From: Lolium rigidum
Lineage: Eukaryota; Streptophyta; Magnoliopsida; Poales; Poaceae
Direction: 5' to 3'
DNA length: 64,000 bases
Assembly (NCBI RefSeq): GCF_022539505.1
Contig: NW_025899904.1
Coordinates: 62,001 to 126,000, forward strand
Each line of letters begins with the position of its first letter. Position 1 is the first letter of the stretch. The notes under the pieces are model-generated. The model worked only from the letters and a program-made list of their open reading frames with translations, did no database searches and was not told the DNA's origin. The position numbers were made by a program, and so were the translations under genes. Positions 1 through 10,066 of this stretch are shown here, piece after piece.

Positions 1-729
1 CTGAGACCCCTCCGAGCGACGGCCCGCAATGCTCTTCTGGTCACACGCGGCGTTGCGAAGTGCAAGGGCGTGCCACCTGACCTATACCTGGTCGGGAAGG
101 TGATGGGGATGCCTCGCTTAGTTTCTGCAGGGCATACATGTAAACATTAAATACGAGCCTCGATCGGCTCTCGGGTTATCCCGTGAATCGGCTCAAAGAG
201 CCGATCCACCCATGATTCGTACGGGGTGCACGAATACTTGGTGGTCCTGCTTGATCAAGATAGAGCTAATGAGATCTACGACGATTTAGGGTTTTCACCG
301 CATAATCGGATCATCCTACTCCGAGTTGGGCCTCGCGGCCACGCACGGTGCTCGTAAGCCGATCCTAAACAAGGCCAAAAAACCAACATGAAGTTGATCC
401 TCGGAACATCCCGTTTAGGACCTGCGAACGCCACCCTACGCGCCACTGGATCCTCCCCCCCTTTGTAAGGCCTAACTATTGCAGATATTAAACTAATCCT
501 TGTAGAACAAGGAGCAATCGTAACGGATCAGATCTACTAAATAATGATCAAGTGGGGTGCCGCCCCCACACCTGAGATAGGCGTGAGGGCGGCTAGATAT
601 GCAAGGGTTGCACTACGTAAGCATGCTTAAACGAAGAACAATGCTAACCCTAACACATCTAATGATAACTACGTTGCTCGCCATCAAAAGCGCTTCGGTA
701 CGAGCAACGCATGAACAACGTGGGGCTTG

Positions 730-764
730 TGCTGCCTAGATCGCAAGATGCGATCTAGGCAGCA
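730..764. repeat. 35-bp perfect palindrome in A LTR leader
   Basis: The arms TGCTGCCTAGATCGCA (730-745) and their exact complement (749-764) flank a 3-nt loop. It lies downstream of the LTR TATA box on the minus strand, so the element RNA should fold a 16-bp stem near its 5' end. The same structure is at 6546-6580 and in LTR J at 50732-50766. Confidence 0.9.
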
Positions 765-873
765 TGTCGCTACCTGATAGAAACCCTCGAGACGAAGGAG
801 TTGGCGATGCGCCGAGATTGGTTTGTTTGGGGTTGAACGTGAGTTGTTGTTTATTCCATAAACCCTAGGTACA

Positions 874-882
874 TATTTATAG
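874..882 (-). promoter_or_regulatory. TATA box of A LTR
   Basis: CTATAAATA on the minus strand, conserved in the right LTR (about 6690-6698) and in LTR J (50618-50626). It probably marks the U3/R promoter. Confidence 0.6.
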
Positions 883-1097
883 TCCAGGGGACTTTCTAAT
901 GAGGGCGTGCACTAAACCGTGCACGAGTAAGTTTCTATCTCTAAACTAAAATAGAACTAATATGTTACAGATACACGGGCAATTAAGCCCAACTTGGTAT
1001 AACAGGCCGATTCATGTAATTCTCCATGTATATTTCCTTAAGCCCATCTTGACTGCGGCCCACCTCTGACTCGGTCAAATCTTGGTGATAACACATG

Positions 1098-1104
1098 CCC
1101 CCCT
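1098..1104 (-). other. Polypurine tract of element A
   Basis: On the minus strand AGGGGGG lies four bases before the LTR start (TGTTATC). This is the usual site for plus-strand DNA priming. Confidence 0.7.
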
Positions 1105-1286
1105 GGTTTTGGAATTGGTAATTCCAAAATCACTCTGCTTTCTTCGTCGGGTCATGTCGTGGCGGAACCGTCGCGAGTATCCCTTATGATGATGCCTTGC
1201 CCTCTCAACTTCTCCGCGTGACCTGGCAGTTTTTTTTTTCTTTTTAGGCACCACTTCCTCGGAAACTGCTGTGGCATTGAATTTCC

Positions 1287-1295
1287 ACTATATCC
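1287..1295 (+). promoter_or_regulatory. Candidate TATA box for the antisense ORF
   Basis: ACTATATCC lies about 80 bp upstream of the ATG at 1375, on the strand opposite to gag. It is a plausible plant core promoter, but this is inferred from sequence and spacing only. Confidence 0.35.
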
Positions 1296-1374
1296 TCCTT
1301 CGATTTAACCGCTCTGAACAGTTATTCTTTGTATCTCCTCCGCATTAGCACTCCAAAAATCCTCCTGTACCATC

Positions 1375-1878
1375 ATGTCTTCTTCCTCCTCTGCCCTATC
1401 GGACCCCCCCAGCCAGTCCTCCATGTCCCGCGAGCCGACGCCGGAGCACAACCCGGCGGCGGTCCATGCGGCCAACACCCGCCGCGCCATTGCGGCCGGG
1501 GAGGAGTCAGACCATGACTTCTCCATCTGGTCCGAGGACGACCAGTCCTCGACGGACGGGGAGAGCGACCTCCGATTCCTCGCCGACGGGGAACCGGAGG
1601 AGGAGAGCGATGACGATCGCTTCTCCTGGGACGATTTCACCTCCTCCGAGGGGGTGATGGAGGAAGAAGAGGAGGAGGAGGACGACGACGACGACGACTC
1701 CCTCGAGGGCTACCCACCAGCGAAGCGCCTTCGCATGTGGTGGGACGACGACAGCAGCGACGACGAAGACGGAGACGAAGCCCCCGTGGAGGGCTACGGG
1801 AGTAGCGACGAGGAGCCCATCGGCAGCAGTGCCGATGAGAGCTCTGAGGATGACGGCGAGGGCAGTGACGGCCCGTAG
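1375..1878 (+). CDS. Antisense acidic ORF of element A (167 aa, unknown)
   Basis: An uninterrupted 167-codon ORF runs opposite to gag, between gag and the 3' LTR. It starts at an ATG and ends in TAG. The protein is Ser-rich at the N-terminus and then very acidic, with runs of Asp and Glu near residues 95-112 and further DDE-rich blocks to the end; a short basic patch (KRLR) near residue 117 could be a nuclear signal. I recognise no domain. Acidic low-complexity proteins of this kind can bind histones or act in transcription, but that is speculation. Antisense ORFs between pol or gag and the 3' LTR are known in Tat-type plant elements. A TATA-like box lies upstream and an AT-richer stretch follows the stop. 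The biased composition means chance preservation cannot be excluded. Confidence 0.55.
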   Translation: MSSSSSALSDPPSQSSMSREPTPEHNPAAVHAANTRRAIAAGEESDHDFSIWSEDDQSSTDGESDLRFLADGEPEEESDDDRFSWDDFTSSEGVMEEEEEEEDDDDDDSLEGYPPAKRLRMWWDDDSSDDEDGDEAPVEGYGSSDEEPIGSSADESSEDDGEGSDGP

Positions 1879-2019
1879 ATAGGACCCCTAGCATAGGGTC
1901 AGTAGTAGCAGATGGGGCAATGTATCCCCTAGTATTTCCTTTTGAGAGCAATTAGCTCTTTATGTAAGAAATCTCGCCTATCAATGAAGAACTGTTCCCC
2001 AATCTGATTTTGCCGATTC

Positions 2020-3450
2020 GTCCCCTTTGCCAATGTGTAATGAGCCGATAACAACGCATCGGTCCTTCGACATTCATCCTTCCATTCTTCAACTCCTTAG
2101 CGAGCGTTCATCGCTTTGTGAAGAAGGTTGCAACGAGGATCAGCCGATGGTACTTCAATCGGTCCTTCAATAGAGCACCTACCAGGCCTGTTGCCCCCCG
2201 AGTCTCAGCCAAGGCAAAACAGAGACGAGGATAACAAATGAGCTGCATAAACCTGGGCTTGATCGTGCGTGGGGAAGTTCCTTATGCAGCGCCAGCCGAT
2301 TTGAACACAAATCGGCTTCTCTAAGCGGAAAGCCTTCAAGGTGAGCTGCCCCCCGAGCTTCTTTAGTTCTTGCTGGCTAGATCGGCTTCTTTCCTTTGGT
2401 GAACCTGATGCAATCCATCCTTGACCTGATCCGCACGCCCATGCTGCTCCTGACATTGTTCTTGAAGAAACCTCCTGACATTGTTCTTGAAGAAACCTCC
2501 CTTGAGTCGATGGCCATGCATCGGCTGTTATATCCTTAAGTCGATGCCTGCTGCATCGGCTGTGTTCGAAAATTTCCGAATTTTCACCCCTTTTTGTTTT
2601 TTACGGCCGACCTGTGCATCGGCCCCCATATTCCAATACCCATCACCAGAAGATGAGATGCTTCCGTTGCATGTCCTCGTATTTTATCTACCTGGGTGCC
2701 CCCCGAGCCGATTCTGTCAAGAGAATTGATGGTATCGGCTCGTTGGATAACATGTTGAACCCAGGCAGAATGGTGGGTGAGGATAATTTTGGCCGATTGC
2801 TGGAATCGGCCTCCACGTTGCTTGCTCGTTGAAGGTTTTGTAAGTTCCCTTCATCAATTTTTGGGGCCGATCACAAGGATCAGCCTCTCCTGGTTTGCTC
2901 ATTGGTTTAGTCTTGCTACTTGGTCAGGCTGGATGAAACCAACCCAACCTCTGATTTGATGCGCTTGCTGTCGTCCACCTTGAGTGCTCCGTAGAGTCGT
3001 GGAGCGCTAAGCTCTGTCGGCAAGACGAGTACCATGTTTGTGCCAGCCGATGTCTCATCATCGGCTTTCCTCGCTTGGGGCGCCACTCCATTTTCCGTGG
3101 ACGACCCTCTTCATCCAGGGTTCGCCGAACCTTTGCGGCCGGATCAGGCCGTGCCTTCCTTAGCGTATGCAGGTATAACCTTTCGGCTTCCTCCAGGCCG
3201 CGCAATCGCTGAACCCTGCGCTTTTGGGAACGGCTGAGTCCGTCAGGGCACCACCTTGGCCGGTGGTACCTGTCTTCTTCCACTTCTTCCTCGTCTTCTA
3301 AATCCTCAAGATCTGCCCAACGAGGTGACTCAGCGCGTTTGCTTTGTGGCGGGAGAGGCCCTAGGCGCTCGAACACAGACACGTTGGCTGCCTCCTTCTT
3401 TTTCTGATTGCATTCTGGGCAATTGCCGATTGTGGGCAATCGGCTCATTC
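2020..3450. repeat. Cluster of GCCGAT/ATCGGC hairpins
   Basis: The motif GCCGAT and its complement recur as close inverted pairs. Perfect examples are 2294-2303 with 2308-2317 (10-bp arms), 2791-2798 with 2804-2811, 3045-3052 with 3059-3066, and 3425-3432 with 3437-3444. Looser pairs lie near 2142, 2507, 2606 and 2706-2743. Another perfect pair (187-194 with 198-205) is in the LTR. The stretch 2020-2920 otherwise holds no credible coding sequence. Confidence 0.8.
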
Positions 3451-5677
3451 CTGAATCCCAGCGAGTGTCCGAAGAAGGGGCAGTCCCAATGCCTGGCGTT
3501 GTCATCTTGCTCCCTTGATGCTTCCGTGGCACGGCGCTCGTGCTCCTCCTCATCGCGATCCTGCCGACGATATCTTCTGGCTTCCCTAGCCAGACGATCT
3601 CCTCTATCATCGTAATTGGACCGTCGGCGTTGGTCATACTGACTCACATATTTTTTGAGGAGGTGATCAGAGAGGGGCCGCTGATATTTTATATTCTTCA
3701 CCTCTCCCTCTGTGACATAGCGCTTGCCATCATGACGGAGCCGATCGCGTGGAGCGGCCTCCTCTGTATCCTTGCTATGAGAGCAGCTGCCCTCATCTCC
3801 ATCTTTGCCAGAGTGGTTTCCAGGTCCTACCATGTTGATGCTGAACGAGGGACCCGGCTGGCAATCTCCAGGGTAGGTAATTTCTACCATGTTAACGGCG
3901 GGGAAGGGTTGGGTGTCGACCTTCATGGCATACTGGTTGAAAATTAGCCGCCCCTTCTCTATCGCCGCTTGGATGTGCTGACGCCACACCCGGCAGTCGT
4001 TGGTGGCATGGGAAAGCGAGTTGTGGAATTTGCAATACGGCTTTCCGTTTAGCTCTTTCGCCGTGGGGAACTTGAGACCTTCAGGAATCGTCAACTCGTT
4101 TCTCCTTGAGCAGGAGGTCGAAGATTTGTTCGGTCTTGGTTACGTCAAAATCAAATCCCCCGGGCGGCCCCGGTGGCTTTACCCATTTGCGAGGCCACGG
4201 GGTTCCTCCCCGAGTCCACTCAGCCATTGCTATTTCTTGGTCTCCCGCAAGCACTTCATCTTCCTCTCGTATCGACCATAACTACCGCACGCTTGAACTT
4301 GTCTTGGTACAGGTCGGGGTGGCGCTGTTCATATGCTGATAGTTTCGAACCATGAGCGCCGGCGAGGGATAATCTGCTTGGGAGGCCATGTCCTTGAGCT
4401 GTGTTGCGAGGCCTCGCTACGCCAACTCGATCGCTTCCTTTTCGGTTATACGAACCGAATAACATCGGTTCCTAAGATTCCCGAAGCGCTCGGATGTACT
4501 CGTCACCGTTTCCCCACGCTTCGACGTAGTTGTGCTAGATCGGCAATGCCGGACTCGGAAGCTTCGAATGGTATTGCATATGGAACTGTTCTTCCAATTG
4601 CTTCCAAGACCTGGATGGAGTTTGTCGGCAAGGAGGTGTACCATCCAAAAGCCGATCCCGTGAGGGACCGTGAAAAGAGCCTCACGCGTAGCTGATCCGA
4701 CACCGAAGCCGGTCCTAGTTGAGCCAAATATCGGCCGACGTGCTCGATGGAGCTGGAGCCATCCGATCCACCGAATTTGGAGAAGTCGGGGAGCCGATAT
4801 TTAGGTGGCAGCGGGATCATCTCGTAATCGTCGGGGTACGGCTTGGAATAGCCGATCGCCCTTCTTTTCGGCATCATGCCGAACTGGTCTCTCAGTATGG
4901 TACTGATCTGATCCGCTGTGCTGGCCGTAGGAGTTGCACTCTGAAGATTTGCCGGGGTGGCGTACTTGGCCTGCCATGTTTGCTTTTCCAGCTCTGAGCC
5001 ATCTGCAGGAGCTGGGCTCGGGAGTTTCGTCGGTGTGGCGTATTTAGTTAGCCACGTCTGCTCTGTCGCCGACGTTCCTCCTGTCTTCGCCGGAGCCCCC
5101 GATGTTGTGGCCTGGTTTGTGAGTGCCCAGTCACCACAATCCGGCACATACATGCACGCGTATCCATGAGGGATCTCCTTAGGCGCCTCCATTAAGAACT
5201 GGTAGTCATTAGGGTCGCCACCAATCCTGTAGACGAGGAATGCCGGTGTAGTCGGCACTTCAGCAGGCGCTGCCAACGCATATGGCAGCGGTGGTCGGGA
5301 CTGGAATGGCAACTCTCCTTGATGAGTCCCGAGAGCTGGTCCTGACGGCGAGTACTGGTGGCTCATGATCTCCTGGATCACGCGCGAGCGACACGCTCCA
5401 ACACGTTGACCAAGTTCTCGAGTGGCGGTGTAGCGAGTGAGCCACCGGGTAGTTGATCTCCTGCCGCGGACCCTCGGTGCGTTCCTCCGACGGGGTAGAG
5501 AGGTCTATCCCATCGAGCGCACCTTGCGGTGAGAATCCCTTCCATCCGATGCCATGGGTACGGGTTCTCCGAAAAGAGCCGATGAGGTCGGCTTCGAGGG
5601 TGGCCTTGATCTCGTTGTACTCGCTTCTTGAGCTCGTCGGGCGGATCCTCGTAGGTGATCGGCGTGCCGTCCGCCAT
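2924..5677 (-). pseudogene. Element A gag (frameshifted)
   Basis: Gag should form the particle shell and bind the element RNA. The likely start is the ATG at 5677, about 60 nt inside the PBS. The reading frame is then spread over three frames. The capsid-like middle (about 5381-4503) contains LPDFSKFGGSDGSSSIEH and GSAFGWYTSLP, typical of plant gypsy gag. A nucleocapsid-like Cys/His cluster (CKFH...HATNDC) lies near 4000-4040. A charged Arg/Glu-rich part follows, then a second Cys/His cluster (HWDCPFF, then NCPEC in another frame) near 3550-3410. Frame changes fall at 5620-5623 (CGAG for CAG on the coding strand), near 4590, and at 3461-3465 (CTCG for CTG on the coding strand). These match a pattern that looks technical, so gag may be intact in the real DNA. 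Confidence 0.7.
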
Positions 5678-5715
5678 CTCGGATGTAGATGGCGAGATGG
5701 TTGATGTAGACGATT

Positions 5716-5733
5716 GTCCCACCGGGCGTGCCA
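5716..5733 (-). other. Primer binding site of element A
   Basis: On the minus strand TGGCACGCCCGGTGGGAC begins five bases after the LTR end. The TGG start fits pairing with a tRNA 3' CCA; which tRNA was not determined. Confidence 0.7.
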
Positions 5734-5738
5734 GAATG

Positions 5739-6909
5739 TGTTGACTGCCAAAACCCACCGGCGGGCAGCGGCCTTGTCAACACCGTAGAGCCGGGAAGAG
5801 CCTAGAGCTGCGGCTGGCCGAGACCCCTCCGAGCGACGGCCCGCAATGCTCTTCTGGTCACACGCGGCGTTGCGAAGTGCAGGGCGTGCCACCTGACCTA
5901 TACCTGGTCGGGAAGGTGATGGGGATGCCTCGCTTAGTTTCTGCAGGGCATACATGTAAACATTAAATACGAGCCTCGATCGGCTCTCAGGTTATCCCGT
6001 GAATCGGCTCAAAGAGACGATCCACCCATGATTCGTACGGGGTGCACGAATACTTGGTGGTCCTGCTTGATCAAGATAGAGCTAATGAGATCTACGACGA
6101 TTTAGGGTTTTCACCGCATAATCGGATCATCCTACTCCAGGTTGGGCCTCGCGGCCACGCACGGTGCTCGTAAGCCGATCCTAAACAAGGCCAAAAAACC
6201 AACATGAAGTTGATCCTCGGAACATCCCGTTTAGGACCTGCGAACGCCACCCTACGCGCCACTGGGATCCCCCCCCTTTGTAAGGCCTAACTATTGCAGA
6301 TATTAAACTAATCCTTGTAGAACAAGGAGCAATCGTAACGGATCAGAACTACTAAATAATGATCAAGCGGGGTGCCGCCCCCACACCTGAGATAGGCGTG
6401 AGGGCGGCTAGATATGCAAGGGTTGCACTACGTAAGCATGCTTAAACGAAGAACAATGCTAACCCTAACACATCTAATGATAACTACGTTGCTCGCCATC
6501 AAAAGCGCTTCGAGTACGAGCAACGCATGAACAACGTGGGGCTTGTGCTGCCTAGATCGCAAGATGCGATCTAGGCAGCATGTCGCTACCTGATAGAAAC
6601 CCTCGAGACGAAGGAGTTGGCGATGCGCCGAGATTGGTTTGTTTGGGGTTGAACGTGAGTTGTTGTTTATTCCATAAACCCTAGGTACATATTTATAGTC
6701 CAGGGGACTTTCTAATGAGGGCGTGCACTAAACCGTGCACGAGTAAGTTTCTATCTCTAAACTAAAATAGAACTAATATGTTACAGATACACGGGCAATT
6801 AAGCCCAACTTGGTATAACAGGCCGATTCATGTAATTCTCCATGTATATTTCCTTAAGCCCATCTTGACTGCGGCCCACCTCCGACTCGGTCAAATCTTG
6901 GTGATAACA
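5739..6909 (-). repeat. Element A 5' LTR (1171 bp, complete)
   Basis: It starts TGTTGAC and ends GATAACA. It is about 99 percent identical to the left copy; differences include 6511 (CGAG) against 695 (CGG), where LTR J shows CAG. It carries the same TATA box and the palindrome at 6546-6580. Confidence 0.9.
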
Positions 6910-9184
6910 CATGTATATCTCATGGATAATTGTCAACATAGAGTAATATAACAAGTACAATATGCAAGTATGTAGGAATCAATGCACAGTTCACACAACT
7001 GTTTGCTTCTTGAGGTGGAGAGAGATAGGTGAACTGACTCAACATAAAAGTAAAAAGAATGGTCCTTCAAAGAGGAAAGCATCGATTGCTATATTTGTGC
7101 TAGAGCTTTTTATTTTGAAAACATGAAACAATTTTGTCAACGGTAGTAATAAAGCATATGAGTTATGAAAGTTATATCTTACAAGTTGCAAGCCTCATGC
7201 ATAGTATACTAATAGTGCCCGCACCTTGTCCTAATTAGCTTGGACTACCGGATCTTTGCAATGCACATGTTTTAACCAAGTGTCACAATGGGGTACCTCC
7301 ATGCCGCCTGTACAAAGGTCTAAGGAGAAAGCTCGCATTTTGGATTTCTCGCTTTTGATTATTCTCAACTTAGACATCCATACCGGGACAACATGGACAA
7401 CAGATAATGGACTCCTCTTAAATGCATAAGCATGTGGCAACAATTATTATTCTCATATGAGATTGAGGATGTGTGTCCAAAACTGAAACTTCCACCATGA
7501 TTCATGGCTTTAGTTAGCGGCCCAATGTTCTTCTCTAACAATATGCATGCTCCAACCATTAAGGTGGTAGATCTCTCTTACTTCAGACTAGACGGACATG
7601 CATAGCAACTCACATGATATTCAACAAAGAATAGTTGATGGCGTCCCCGAAGCATGGTTATCGCACAACAAGCAACTTAATAAGAGATAAAGTGCATAAG
7701 TACATATTCAATACCACAATAGTTTTTAAGCTATTTGTCCCATGAGCTATATATTGCAAAGGTGAATGATGGAATTTTAAAGGTAGCACTCAAGCAATTT
7801 ACTTTGGAATGGCGGATAAATACCATGTAGTAGGTAGGTATGGTGGACACAAATGGCATAGTGGTTGGCTCAAGTATTTTGAATGCATGAGAAGTATTCC
7901 CTCTCGATACAGGGTTTAGGCTAGCAAGGTTATTTGAAACAAACACAAGGATGAACGGTGCAGAAAAACTCACATAAAAGACATATTGTAAACATTATAA
8001 GACTCTACACCATCTTCCTTGTTGTTCAAAACTCAATACTAGATGTTATCTAGACTCTAGAGAAACCAAATATGCAAACCAAATTAGCAAGCTCCAAGTA
8101 TTTCTTCATTAATGGGTGCAAAGTATATGATGCAAGAGCTTAAACATGAGCACAACAATTGCCAAGTATCAAATTATCCAAGACATTTTAGAGTTACTAC
8201 ATGTAGCATTTTCCAATTCCAACCATATAACAATTTAACGAAGAAGAAACTTCGCCATGAATACTATGAGTAGAGCCTAAGGACATACTTGTCCATATGC
8301 TACAGCGAAGCGTGTCTCTCTCCCACAAAGTGAATGCTAGGATCCATTTTATTCAAACAAAACAAAAAACAAAAACAAACCGACGCTCCAAGCAAAGTGC
8401 ATAAGATGTGACGGAATAAAAATATAGTTTCAGGGGAGGAACCTGATAATGTTGTCGATGAAGAAGGGGATGCCTTGGGCATCCCCAAGCTTAGACGCTT
8501 GAGTCTTCTTAGAATATGCAGGGGTGAACCACCGGGGCATCCCCAAGCTTAGAGCTTTCACTCTCCTTGATCATATTGCATCATACTCCTCTCTTGATCC
8601 TTGAAAACTTCCTCCACACCAAACTCGAAACAACTCATTAGAGGGTTAGTGCATAATAAAAATTCACATGTTCAGAGGTGACACAATCATTCTTAACACT
8701 TCTGGACATTGCATAAAGCTACTGGACATTAATGGATCAAAGAAATTCATCCAACATAGCAAAAGAGGCAATCCGAAATAAAAGGCAGAATCTGTCAAAA
8801 CAGAACAGTCCGTAAAGATGGATTTTATTAGGCCACCAGACTTGCTCAAATGAAAATGCTCAAATTGAATGAAAGTTGCGTACATATCTGAGGATCATGC
8901 ACGTAAATTGGCTTAATTTTCTGAGCTACCTACAGGGAGGTAGACCCAGATTCGTGACAGCAAAGAAATCTGGAACTGCGCAGTAATCCAAATCTAGTAC
9001 TTACTTTACTATCAAAGACTTTACTTGGCACAACAAAACTCAAAACTAAGATAAGGAGAGGTTGCTACAGTAGTAAACAACTTCCAAGACACAAATATAA
9101 AACAAAAATACTGTAGTAAAAACATGGGTTGTCTCCCATAAGCGCTTTTCTTTAACGCCTTTCAGCTAGGCGCGAAAGTGTAAC
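6910..9184 (-). other. Element B 3' UTR
   Basis: A non-coding stretch homologous to 61838-64000 (L) and 39978-42551 (G). It includes the hairpin GGGGATGCC-TTG-GGCATCCCC (8466-8486) beside TAAGCTTGGGGATG copies, and the block shared with element C (about 7735-7950). Short ORFs here are copied with the DNA and are not good evidence of coding. Confidence 0.75.
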
Positions 9185-9829
9185 TCAAGTGTTATCGAAG
9201 GGTGGTGCACCTACAGCGGGGTTTGGAGTTTTCTCAACCATGCATAGTATATTGGATACATAAGTTTCAGCGTCTCCCTTTTCATTAGTCTTGGGCTTGC
9301 TACTCTCATCGAACAAATTTTCAGGAACAAGCCAAGCATAATTATGTTCTAGTGCATCATTCATAGCTAGGAGTTTACATGGTATTGGTGCTTTGATCTC
9401 CCCACCATCATTAGCATTATTAGTGTACCTTATCCTATCCATGTCCATTTTTTCAAGGAGACCAACAAAATTAGTATGAGAACCAAGCATATTAAATTTA
9501 GCGAAGACCTTTCTAGCCTCTCTTGCTAGACCACCAAATTCTCTAAGAAGGGTTTCTAAAACAAAATCTTTCTTTTCCCCCTCTTCCATATCACCAAGTG
9601 TAAGAAACATGTGTTGGATTATAGGATTGAGATTAACAAATTTAGTTTCCAACAAGCGAACTAAAGCAGCAGCAGCAATTTCATAAGTAGGAGCAAGTTC
9701 TACCAAGTGTCTATCTTCAAAATCTTCAACGGTACTAACATGGGTGAAAAATTCTTCTATATTGTTCCTCCCAATTATAGACCCTTGTCCTACCGGTATG
9801 TTTTTTGTGGTAAAATTAAAAGGAAACAT
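9185..9829 (-). CDS. Element B ORF, 214 aa, unknown function, replaces gag-pro
   Basis: An intact ORF from the ATG at 9829 to a stop at 9185. It occupies exactly the place of the gag-protease gene in G and L: the shared leader stops just before its ATG, and the shared 3' UTR resumes at the stop codon (ACTTGA in both kinds). The protein looks mostly helical and soluble, with no zinc knuckle, no protease DxG motif and no membrane segment. Landmarks are an N-terminal NFTTKNIPVGQGS, the central acidic stretch GDMEEGEKKD and a C-terminal PNPAVGAPPF. I do not recognise the family. It could be a diverged structural protein, a captured host fragment or an element-specific accessory factor. Lack of stops in a young element is weak evidence of selection. 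Confidence 0.6.
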   Translation of the reverse strand: MFPFNFTTKNIPVGQGSIIGRNNIEEFFTHVSTVEDFEDRHLVELAPTYEIAAAALVRLLETKFVNLNPIIQHMFLTLGDMEEGEKKDFVLETLLREFGGLAREARKVFAKFNMLGSHTNFVGLLEKMDMDRIRYTNNANDGGEIKAPIPCKLLAMNDALEHNYAWLVPENLFDESSKPKTNEKGDAETYVSNILCMVEKTPNPAVGAPPFDNT

Positions 9830-10037
9830 GATGAATCAAGTAAAGTAAATGCAAGTAAACTAATTTTTTTGTGTTTTTGATATAGCAAACAAGATAGTAA
9901 ATAAAGTAAAGCTAGCAACTAATTTTTTTGTGTTTTGATATAAGTGCAGCAAACAAAGTAGTAAATAAAATAAAGCAAGACAAAAACAAAGTAAAGAGAT
10001 TGGGAAGTGGAGACTCCCCTTGCAGCGTGTCTTGATC

Positions 10038-10055
10038 TCCCCGGCAACGGCGCCA
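10038..10055 (-). other. Primer binding site of element B
   Basis: TGGCGCCGTTGCCGGGGA on the minus strand, 11 nt after the LTR end. It is the same PBS as in C and G, and near-identical to those of I and L. The short spacer before the PBS is typical of Athila-type elements. Confidence 0.85.
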
Positions 10056-10066
10056 GAAAAAGATCT

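Larger units (their letters stand above)
1..1093 (-). repeat. Element A 3' LTR (partial)
   Basis: This aligns almost base for base with 5818-6909 and ends in GATAACA directly before the polypurine tract. The LTR tips are TGTT and AACA. Read on the minus strand it has a TATA box (CTATAAATA, about 874-882) followed some 110 nt downstream by a 35-bp palindrome. Confidence 0.9.
1..6909 (-). mobile_element. Element A: non-autonomous Ty3/gypsy LTR retrotransposon, antisense ORF carrier
   Basis: Two near-identical repeats (1-1093 and 5739-6909) flank a 4.6 kb interior. Gag lies on the minus strand, so the 5' LTR is on the right and the 3' LTR on the left; the left LTR lacks about 80 bp that lie outside the window. 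A PBS (5716-5733) and a G-rich polypurine tract (1098-1104) sit at the expected places. The interior holds a broken gag, a hairpin-rich stretch and an opposite-strand acidic ORF. No reverse transcriptase or integrase was found, so it would need a helper. It is inserted in the 3' UTR of element B; the expected 5-bp duplication is CATGT on the right, and the left copy is outside the window. The LTRs differ at only about 10 sites, which suggests a recent insertion. Confidence 0.85.
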
